A stretch of DNA of 64,000 bases from Aphanomyces cochlioides (lineage: Eukaryota > Oomycota > Saprolegniomycetes > Saprolegniales > Verrucalvaceae), in NCBI GenBank assembly GCA_019828595.1, contig JAHQRK010000003.1, forward strand, positions 1,302,001-1,366,000, given 5' to 3'. The notes below the pieces were generated by a model. It did not search any database and had not been told where the DNA came from. It saw only the letters and a list, made by a program, of their open reading frames with translations. Positions 57,029 to 64,000 of this stretch are shown here, piece by piece (positions within the stretch are counted from its first letter, which is position 1; the number at the start of each line of letters is the position of its first letter). Made by a program: the position numbers and the translations under genes.

Positions 57029-59068
57029 CTATTTGTCCACAATCCGACGACACACCAAGTCAGCGACATCAGCAGCAAATCGAACCATGATTTGTTCGTG
57101 GCTTCGTCCAACTCGTATCCGTGGCGCTGTGTCCACGACCGCGACAGTGCCAATCACTTGACCACTTGACGTTCGAACTGGAAGTCCGTAGTAGAAACGC
57201 ACACGTTCTTTACCCTTGACCCGAGATGAGTTTTGAAAGATAGGGTTCGCGGCTGCATCTGGTACAATCAGTGGACCTTGTGTTGCCGCAGCGGTTTTTG
57301 TGCAGAATTCGCACGAGCCTGGGATGGTTGCTGGAACATACGAGGTTCCAGCGGCACCTTTCAGCTGGAATTGACCTTTGTACATGAGCACGATGTACGC
57401 ATTGGTGCATTCCATGTCAACCATAGCTTGCTCGCAGAGCGCGTCGTATGCGTCATTTGTTTCCATATCCAGGCACACGCGGGAAATCCACGCATCGCTT
57501 ACTTCGGATGGCGTGGCTGCTGCCACAGACGTTGCTCCATCCGTTGAGAGTCGACTTTGCAAGGATCCATTGCTGGAACGATACTGTGGTCCAGATCCAA
57601 CTGGACCTTGTAATTGCTGCAGAGAGTGGATCGTCATCAAGTCTTCAGCGCTCAAAGGGCTTGTATCGCGTGGTATTGATGAGCTGGGTAATGAACTTGA
57701 CACGGTGTCACGTTGGTGGTCATCCGAAAGACGAAGTGTGCGATCGGCTGGGTCCAGCAAAAGAATTGGTTGTCTGTCTTGAGGTTTTGTTGAGCAAACA
57801 TAGCAGACGACGTTGGCATGAGTTGTGTCGGCGCATTGATTACAATGTGGCTGTCCACAGATAGCACAAGTTGCATGGCTTGGACGGTCGCAGAGCTGGC
57901 ATGGGCTTCTACGAGAAGACGGAGCACTACTTGGCGGATTACTCTTTGTGATAATCTGTGGTTTGGCCATAGCCAACGCTAGAGCCGACGACCCATTCTG
58001 TTCAGCTCGAACTTGCACGAGACACATCATACACACAGGGAGTTGCCGCTTGGCTCCTCGAGAGCTATCAAGTCCACCGCATTCAGCACAAATGACAGCA
58101 CCGCACATGGTACATGCACTTGAGCGTCGGTTGTCGTTGAAAGACTTTGCACATATGCGGCATATTGACTCTTGAGTAGCGCCGCGGGATCTCGGAGGAT
58201 AACTAACGACTGCTTGCTGCCATTTGGGTATGCCAAGGCCAAGCTTTTCAAGGCAAGTTCGTGTGTCAAGCGAGGATGGAAATAATTTTGGATAGACTGC
58301 ATGCTCAGCGTAGTAAGTCACACGGACAGACGTCGTCGATTCAAGCGCTTCGATGAGGTAACCACCCATGATATGTGTATGCCGAGGCACGACTTGGTTG
58401 TGTACGAGGGTTGGGTAATTGTTGTTGTCGACGGATTTGAATACTCGCAACATGGCTGTGGAAGTGATCGATTGCACGTGGTCGAGAAAGAGGAGATCTT
58501 TTGGCTGTGTGGGATTGCAAAAGAGCACTTTCATCAATCTGCAAGACGCGTAGACTTGCAGGCCGTTGTTGTTGGGCTCTGGAGTCGACGGTTCATCAGC
58601 ATATATAGTCGACAGAGCACTGAGTTGAATATTGTCGTTGAAAATACGATGCAAAAAGCCATCGTCCGGTGCCATGACAAGGTTTTTGACTTCATCGAGC
58701 GTCGCTGCAATGTCGACAACTGCATGAGCAGTGAATAACTGGCGTCGTTGGCTGTACTTGGACACCAGTGGCCCTCTTGTCGTCAACGAGATATCAATGG
58801 GCTCATTTACTCGTGCCGTGCATTCCACGAGGAAGATCTCGACTATGTCACGCATGCATTCGAGAAGTTCCGAGTCTTTGGTCGACGGGAGATCGTGGAG
58901 AAAAGCCCACGGCCATTTGTTTCGGTTGGCCGGCCCTCTATCGACAAGCGAGCGGAAAGGCGACGGAGGCGGTGGCGTTGGCCGCGACGTGTCCGGGCTA
59001 GTCCGGCCGCGTCTGGTGGATCGACTGGATCCTAGCGCACCATATTCGTTTGGATTTCGTGCTGCCAT
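57029..59068 (-). CDS. START-like / FYVE-like / GAF protein, inverted paralog
   Basis: A single exon of 679 residues from ATG 59068 (MAARNPNEYGALG); the open frame extends to a TTG at 59167 but has no ATG there. Layout mirrors the plus-strand gene at 54909-56957: START-like domain (WPWAFLHDLPSTKD, then a LFLDHVQSI...RVFKSVD segment), FYVE-like finger (CRIC, CTMC, CAEC, CMMC), second finger (CQLC, CAIC, CNQC, CYVC), a Ser-rich linker and a GAF domain near the end (YGLPVRTSSGQVIGTVAVVD). The two proteins are clearly related but well diverged. Convergent arrangement and equal architecture suggest an old tail-to-tail duplication, while the paralogs at 1-1236 and 52092-53642 lack a visible GAF domain. 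Confidence 0.87.
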   Translation of the reverse strand: MAARNPNEYGALGSSRSTRRGRTSPDTSRPTPPPPSPFRSLVDRGPANRNKWPWAFLHDLPSTKDSELLECMRDIVEIFLVECTARVNEPIDISLTTRGPLVSKYSQRRQLFTAHAVVDIAATLDEVKNLVMAPDDGFLHRIFNDNIQLSALSTIYADEPSTPEPNNNGLQVYASCRLMKVLFCNPTQPKDLLFLDHVQSITSTAMLRVFKSVDNNNYPTLVHNQVVPRHTHIMGGYLIEALESTTSVRVTYYAEHAVYPKLFPSSLDTRTCLEKLGLGIPKWQQAVVSYPPRSRGATQESICRICAKSFNDNRRSSACTMCGAVICAECGGLDSSRGAKRQLPVCMMCLVQVRAEQNGSSALALAMAKPQIITKSNPPSSAPSSRRSPCQLCDRPSHATCAICGQPHCNQCADTTHANVVCYVCSTKPQDRQPILLLDPADRTLRLSDDHQRDTVSSSLPSSSIPRDTSPLSAEDLMTIHSLQQLQGPVGSGPQYRSSNGSLQSRLSTDGATSVAAATPSEVSDAWISRVCLDMETNDAYDALCEQAMVDMECTNAYIVLMYKGQFQLKGAAGTSYVPATIPGSCEFCTKTAAATQGPLIVPDAAANPIFQNSSRVKGKERVRFYYGLPVRTSSGQVIGTVAVVDTAPRIRVGRSHEQIMVRFAADVADLVCRRIVDK

Positions 59069-59731
59069 CGCTGCGGGAGTTCTGGTCTTAGAGTGCGTCT
59101 GCTTTCCCGCAGTGTGATTGATATATATCGGCTGGGAACTGGATGTCGCACAATTCTCGTCCGACAAGAATCCATGGATATCAACTTGGGACGATTGTCA
59201 ACCTTTTACAGCAGTGAGCTGTGGCTTTTTGGAAATTTTCACACAAGTTACATCAACATTTGGTGATTTCTCAACGAAACATTATTGGGATGTAAAGTCT
59301 ACCCATGGACTCGTTTCCAGAAACTGATTGGATGCTTCTTTGAACTCTCACAGCGTAAGCTTGACCTCCGCCGCAGAGTTGGCTCTTTCTGGAGCTTACA
59401 GAGCTTGAAAGCTTCAATAATAACTGCTCGTTGTATGCAGGATGCAGCACTGGAAGCTCCAACTTGTAGCCTGCAGGTCGGACTTTCTAGCTGGGATATT
59501 GGATGCTCAACGGAGCAGCGAATTTCTCAAGCACAGTGCAAGGATTGCCTGGTTATACGTGCAAGTATCAAGAATAGACTGTGAGTTCCAAGCTCATGGA
59601 GTAAGAGGAAGGAACGAAGGCCAGCACGTCGGTGGATCTTTGTGAGAAGCACGTGAAAATCCTTGAACTCTCGCCATGGTTAATGTAGAAACGTCACAAT
59701 AAGTTAGATGTTTTAACACTGAGGAGACGAC
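59069..59731. other. Intergenic, no supported gene
   Basis: About 660 bp between the start of the START-FYVE-GAF gene and the stop of the next minus-strand gene. Short ORFs on both strands (59285-59645 plus, 59271-59462 minus) show no domain. It should hold the promoter of the gene ending at 57029. Confidence 0.4.
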
Positions 59732-60601
59732 TTAATGGTTGGGGCCACGCATACTCGCCCACGATTCATCAAACCACGACGTCTCATGGTCGACGAGTTC
59801 ATACTGGAGAGTCGGTCGAGCGACGGGGGACATCGCCCGTCGAATAACAAACACAGTCTTTGGTTTGGTCGGTGGTTTTTGGATGACGTTCACATCTTCC
59901 ATTGTCATCTGAGCTACTTCGGTTTCATTGATCGCCATGTTCACATCCTCTTGACGCATTCGAATCAGTTCGGCTTCCTGTGCTGCTCTCATTGACTTGT
60001 ACATGGACGATCGGGACGATTCAAGGCCACCGTGGTGTCGAGGAGCGTGGTTCGGAACGCCCAGTCGTCTCAGACGCATCGTGTGGTGGACTGAGACATC
60101 GCTTGAACGCGGTGCCGGCGGTGGAGGCGACGACAAGTACGCAATGGCCATATCGGCAATCGGACTAGGCAGCTCCGACATGATGGAATCGTCGCTGTCG
60201 GTGTCGTCATCACGCGATGAAATCTTTTGGACAAAGTGGACAGGACTCGGTCTTGATGAGAGCGACAGTCTTGATGTGTCCGAGTTGCGTGGCTTGAGGA
60301 ACGACAGTCGGTCCAGGAACGATGGACTGCGTGGCTCGTCTTCGTCTACAAGCTTTGGCGTCTCGGGCTCTCGAGACTTCAAGAACGACAGTCGGTCTAG
60401 AAACGACGGTCGTGGCGACTCTGGTTCGTGTGAAAGCCGTGGAATCCAAACGTCGTTCTTGGGCTCTTGTGGACGTTTACGAAAGGAGAACCGGCTAAAG
60501 AATGATGTTTTCTCTGGCTTATGTTGAGGCGCGCTCTTTTCCAAGTTGCTCTGCATGCTGCGCACATACAGGAGCATCGCTTCCTGCGAGGGGTCTGCCA
60601 T
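59732..60601 (-). CDS. Ser/Pro-rich protein with SFLDRLSFLK repeats, unassigned
   Basis: A single exon of 289 residues from ATG 60601 (MADPSQEAMLL); the frame runs on to 60733 without clear coding character. Three copies of a motif of about 20 residues are visible near the N terminus: KTSFFSRFSFRKR, RPSFLDRLSFLKSREPETPK and SPSFLDRLSFLKPRNSDTSR, the first degenerate. Positively charged amphipathic repeats of this kind can bind membranes or kinases, but nothing specific is known. The rest is Ser/Pro/Asp-rich and probably disordered, with a more regular helix around residues 195-235. The family is not recognised. Confidence 0.7.
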   Translation of the reverse strand: MADPSQEAMLLYVRSMQSNLEKSAPQHKPEKTSFFSRFSFRKRPQEPKNDVWIPRLSHEPESPRPSFLDRLSFLKSREPETPKLVDEDEPRSPSFLDRLSFLKPRNSDTSRLSLSSRPSPVHFVQKISSRDDDTDSDDSIMSELPSPIADMAIAYLSSPPPPAPRSSDVSVHHTMRLRRLGVPNHAPRHHGGLESSRSSMYKSMRAAQEAELIRMRQEDVNMAINETEVAQMTMEDVNVIQKPPTKPKTVFVIRRAMSPVARPTLQYELVDHETSWFDESWASMRGPNH

Positions 60602-61663
60602 GTCGCGCGAGTTTTCCGAAATATGACCCAGCAGCACCAGCAACTTGTAGTGAATTGTCAAAACGGCTACTTCGAATTTCCTTCGTCGCACTTTCTCACC
60701 AGTCAAACAGTTCACTGTCACATTAACTTCCAAAAAATTGGCAATTTTTACAAAAATGTCAATTTGAAGAATTTGATTGGATATAAATATATTATTTTAA
60801 ACCAATCAAATTGCTTATTCTTACAGGGCAAAGCTGCAATGCGACTTTGCTGACTCTTGTTAAGGCCACTAGCAGTATATTGAATAAATTCAGTGGCTTA
60901 ACCTTTCTGGCTGATTCGTGTGCAACCTCCGAGGGAATTGTAGAGGCTTTTCGCTGTGATTATTCGTTGACTTGAGTGGTTGGGGGATTCCTTGTTCTTA
61001 GTGTTTTGTCAGAGTCTTCGAGAGGAAGCTCACAAAGTTTGGAATTCGAGGAAAGATAATCTTTGTGGCTAGCCTCTTGATATTATCTTCTGGATCTATC
61101 GATGAGACATTGCCATGCTTCAAGCTAAAATGGTGCGCTGCCATTCATTAAGGTGCAGTTTGCAGTAGTCGGTTCAAACATAGCACTTCGTCTCAATGGA
61201 TGAGCGCAGTACACCAAATCTTTAGGGCGAATACAAGCAAGATCATTATGACGGAGGAAGGCGTGCAGAGGCCCCATTTTCCTTTCCCCTTCTGAAGTCA
61301 GACAGCATCTTGCCATCAAAGTTTTAATGAGCCTATCGCCATAAACCATAAGCCACATGCTAAAGTTGGTGTGGACTTTGCTATGTGACTTCGATCTTCG
61401 AGATTACAGCATTCTGAAAAAAAAAAAAAAACACCGCCCACAAAAGCCAGAGATGCTCCTGTCCTTGTGGTCGAGCGACAATTCAGCTGCGCCAAAATTA
61501 TTCCCATCATCATGACGGTGCCTTTGGATCAGAAGATGCATCGAGCGCACTGGCCCAAGCACCTCATGGTACTGTATTTTCGTGGGCGCAGAGGAAAAGT
61601 TGCAACACTCTCGAGAGCGCATGTCGAACGGTCAATTAAAAATTCATTGCCAGCGAAGTTCAC
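60602..61663. other. AT-rich intergenic region with inverted CCAAT repeat and poly-A tract
   Basis: No gene is supported. AATTTGATTGG (60770-60780) and CCAATCAAATT (60802-60812) form a perfect 11-bp inverted repeat around an AT-rich spacer, about 170 bp upstream of the ATG at 60601. A run of about 14 A lies near 61418. ORFs at 61125-61622 are short, overlap on both strands and show no domain. Confidence 0.5.
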
Positions 61664-62725
61664 TCACGTGTCCTCTTTATCCCCCTTGTCGTACAGGTCC
61701 ATGAAAGATTCAGGCAGTGGGTTGCGGATCCACGGCGGGCGAAAGACAAAGTATAAGCCATTGTCGCCAGGTTTGGTGTTCCAATCTTCGACGACCTACA
61801 AGGTACGCCAAGTTGTCAAAGGAATGAAATGAAATGACGACACCTTTTGCAAGGAATACTTGGTTGTAATGCGGTGGTTGTTGCATAGTACATTCATGTA
61901 TGCGGCAACGGCATGCTCGACGCCACCAACAGTGTCGACATCGAAGCGCACCTGGGCAGACCATGAGCTTTGAGCTAACGTCATGGCATCATACCGCAAT
62001 ATTGCCATCTTCCGTCGGTGCTATCACAACTTTGGCGTCTTCCCAGTCGTTCATGATCGTTTCGTTGAGCTCCTTGAGGATATCAGGCAGCATTTTCCGC
62101 GTCGGGGCTGCACCGACGACTTTAGTAGTACCGCTCGGGACAAACGGTCCGTAGAGAATCTTCTTGTCTTGAATCCATTTCTCCCGCACGGCGGTATCGA
62201 CGGCATCGTAGTGGTGCACTGGCATGTGTGGGTAGACATGGTCTTTGTCTTCAAACCCGTCCTCGTACTTGAGTTTTCGCGCACCACTGCTGCAAATAAA
62301 ATCCTTGCCGCCAATTTCAAACCGCTTAGCTTCAGACTCGAGACGTTCCTAAAGACTTACAGTCGTAAATTGCCCCCCCAGAAACTAGGATGTACCGCAC
62401 GGAGAAGCTCGTCGGCCAGGCTGTATCGAGATGAAGTGTATTCAAACTGGTTGAATACGCCGTTCTTCGTTATAAGCTTGGGCGGGCCTCGTGGAACTAC
62501 GTTGCGGCGATTATCATCCATGGCATCTTGACGGGCTTGCGAAACTGCATTGGGGGCGAGTTTCGATGGCATTTTCAAAATGGACGTATAGTTGCCAGTC
62601 GAGAAAGCACTCTTGATGTGCTCAGCTTCAGCGTTGGCATATTCAGGCAGAATGGACGAGAAGTTTGGAAGCATATAATGTGGAATCGGTAGATCTCCAT
62701 CGTCGCCGACATCGGCTTGGTTCAT
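61664..62725 (-). CDS. Conserved-looking four-exon protein, unassigned
   Basis: Four exons keep one frame: 62725-62396, 62348-61995, 61951-61844 and 61795-61664, giving 307 residues; introns of 47, 43 and 48 nt. The frame is compact, hydrophilic and even, with few low-complexity stretches, so it is a real globular protein. Landmarks are an N-terminal DLPIPHYMLPNF, then KKILYGPFVPSGTTKVVGAA in the middle and WNTKPGDNGLYFVFRPPW near the C terminus. No signal peptide or membrane segment is seen. I do not recognise the family; flagellar or axonemal proteins of zoosporic organisms have a similar look, but that is only an impression. It is divergent from GRASP, with 362 bp between the start codons. 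Confidence 0.8.
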
Positions 62726-62986
62726 GACTCTTCAAGATCTAAAATTGGTCATTCCACCTTGTCAACCTTGTATTTTGTACGGCCATTGAATGTATTACGT
62801 CGTACATCCAAGGAGGTCAATCGTACATCAGCTTATTGAAACCAGAGCTCACTACATTGAAACGCTCAATGCCAATGCTCGACCGTTGACCGCCTGCAAA
62901 CTTCTCCACTGTTCTTTGCTTCATTAGGCTTTTCATTGAGCTCCATGGCCAAAATCTGGGACTTGTGCACTTTAAGCAAAATTTAA

Positions 62987-63029
62987 GAATTTGATTGGTT
63001 GATAATATTTGATTTCAACCAATAGAATT
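62987..63029. promoter_or_regulatory. Inverted CCAAT-box pair in a divergent promoter
   Basis: AATTTGATTGGTTGA (62987-63001) and TCAACCAATAGAATT (63015-63029) are near-perfect inverted copies around an AT-rich 13-bp spacer. It lies 58 bp before the GRASP ATG (63088) and 261 bp before the opposing ATG (62725). Two similar pairs occur at 54686-54726 and 60770-60812. Confidence 0.5.
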
Positions 63030-63087
63030 TATCTATTCACTTATTTTATCCGGATATGGAGTGTTACGGCAAACAACCACATCGAAA

Positions 63088-64000
63088 ATGGGCAACGAGC
63101 AATCTTCGCCGACAGTGGAGCCTCATGAAGCCCAAGGCGGCAGCCACTTTGGATTCCGTGTGCTTGGTATTCAAGAAAAATCCCCCGCGTCTGTCGTAGG
63201 CTTTGTTTCGTTCTTTGACTTCATCCTCTCTGCGAATGGCATTCGTCTGGTTCCTTGGATCCTCCACCACTTTTGTCCTGACTCCCATCATGTAGGATAC
63301 GAAAGACTCGACGTTTATGGAGCTTATTGCACGAAGCGAAGACAAGGCAATGCAGCTCTCCGTCTACAATGTCAAGTCGCAACAGACTCGAGGTACTTGA
63401 ATCAATCAACGTGGGGTCATTCAACGTGTAGATCTTTTCCTCACACCGTCGAGAAAATGGCCCGGCAAAGGCATGCTTGGTGTCACGATACGTTTCGATT
63501 CATTCGAAGGTGCCGAAGATCATCTCCTCCATGTCCTGGTAAGACGCTTTGTCTTCTTTTCCTCTCATGTTTTCGCAGGAAGTTGCAAAAAAGTCACCTG
63601 CTGATGTTGCCTCGTTGGAGCCTGAAGCTGACTACCTCTTGGGAACTCCCGAGCGCGTCTTTCGAGGTTCGCTCATACAATATAGCCTCCTCCAACTCAA
63701 TTCTAGATCCTGAAGATTTGTACGATGAAATCGTAGACCATTTGGATCAACCATTCCAATGCTACGTTTACAAGTACGTCGGCTCATACATCGCCGCTCT
63801 AACTCCTCGTAGTGCCAAGACCGATCAAGTTCGCATCGTTCGGATTACACCGCATGATCGATGGGGTGGTGAAGGCTTTGGATATTTGGGGGCAGAAGTT
63901 GGTCATGGATATCTTCATCGATTGCCAACCAGTGTTCGCAATTCGCCCGGTATCTCAGTCGGGTTTGTCAGCATTGCAGCCGATGCCAAAGCAGCGACTG
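63088..64000 (+). CDS. Golgi reassembly-stacking protein (GRASP55/65), 5' part
   Basis: Exons 63088-63249, 63296-63392, 63432-63538, 63579-63666, 63707-63773 and 63813->64000 keep one frame; introns of 46, 39, 40, 40 and 39 nt. The N terminus MGNEQSS fits N-myristoylation at Gly2, which anchors GRASP to Golgi membranes. Two PDZ-like GRASP repeats follow. The first has FGFRVLGIQEKSPAS, then FFDFILSANGIRL and TPSRKWPGKGMLGVTIRF. The second has RIVRITPHDRWGGEGFGYLG, in which only the first part is inside the window. These match the GRASP family closely (VLGVQ..SPA, FFDFI.AI.G, GGQGLLGVSIRF in others). GRASPs tether Golgi cisternae and serve unconventional secretion. The gene continues past the right edge. 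Confidence 0.93.
   Translation, partial: MGNEQSSPTVEPHEAQGGSHFGFRVLGIQEKSPASVVGFVSFFDFILSANGIRLVPWILHHFCPDSHHVGYERLDVYGAYCTKRRQGNAALRLQCQVATDSRYLNQSTWGHSTCRSFPHTVEKMARQRHAWCHDTFRFIRRCRRSSPPCPGKTLCLLFLSCFRRKLQKSHLLMLPRWSLKLTTSWELPSASFEVRSYNIASSNSILDPEDLYDEIVDHLDQPFQCYVYKYVGSYIAALTPRSAKTDQVRIVRITPHDRWGGEGFGYLGAEVGHGYLHRLPTSVRNSPGISVGFVSIAADAKAAT

Noticed and set aside
61418..61431. Poly-A run as the tail of a retrotransposed gene
   Set aside because: No processed coding sequence or target duplication was found next to it.
62349..62395. 12-nt 'intron' GTAAGTCTTTAG in the unassigned gene
   Set aside because: Far too short, and it keeps the wrong frame. A donor 35 nt further upstream gives a 47-nt intron and joins the good frame.

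Overview
This is eukaryotic nuclear DNA, most likely from an oomycete of the Saprolegniales (Aphanomyces/Saprolegnia-like). Two things support this. Genes are compact and usually split by very short GT-AG introns: I could place about 30, and all are 39-52 nt. The gene families are also typical of oomycetes: START-like plus FYVE-like lipid/zinc-finger proteins, tandem C-x4-C-x9-C-x2-H clusters often labelled 'WRKY19-like', tandem PDZ, calcyphosin-like EF-hand and GRASP proteins. The genus is inference. No tRNA, rRNA or CRISPR array was recognised.

Layout. (1) 1-8.7 kb is a host gene block: a START-FYVE protein running off the left edge, a six-repeat Cys/His cluster protein, a RanBP2-ZnF/RING/IQ/RING protein of the RNF32 type, a two-PDZ protein and a calcyphosin-like EF-hand protein. 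(2) 8.8-10.3 kb holds two adjacent mariner-type MITEs. (3) 10.9-33.4 kb is a satellite of 31 head-to-tail 721-bp units, each built from three diverged sub-repeats. (4) 33.5-45.3 kb is a transposon graveyard: two truncated Helitron Rep-helicase copies facing each other, a 373-bp tandem duplication, a C2H2-SET gene broken by one frameshift, a PIF/Harbinger element with both genes frameshifted, and an intact-looking DD39D mariner with perfect 29-bp TIRs. (5) 45.8-64 kb is a second dense host block: a dioxygenase-HD oxygenase fusion resembling bacterial TmpA+TmpB, a DNAJC25-like co-chaperone, a lysine-rich coiled-coil protein, a UAP56-binding-motif mRNA export adaptor, three more START/FYVE(/GAF) paralogs, a serine-rich repeat protein, a conserved unassigned protein and the start of a GRASP protein.

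How the pieces relate. Host genes lie very close together, often convergent with 19-71 bp between stop codons or divergent around short AT-rich promoters carrying inverted CCAAT boxes. The satellite shares a block of about 50 bp with sequence beside both Helitron copies, so it probably grew out of Helitron flanking DNA. The MITE ends closely resemble the mariner TIRs, so that mariner family is their likely mobiliser. The most notable functional gene is 45788-48044, which would put both steps of a TmpA/TmpB-like phosphonate degradation pathway on one eukaryotic polypeptide with a candidate mitochondrial leader.
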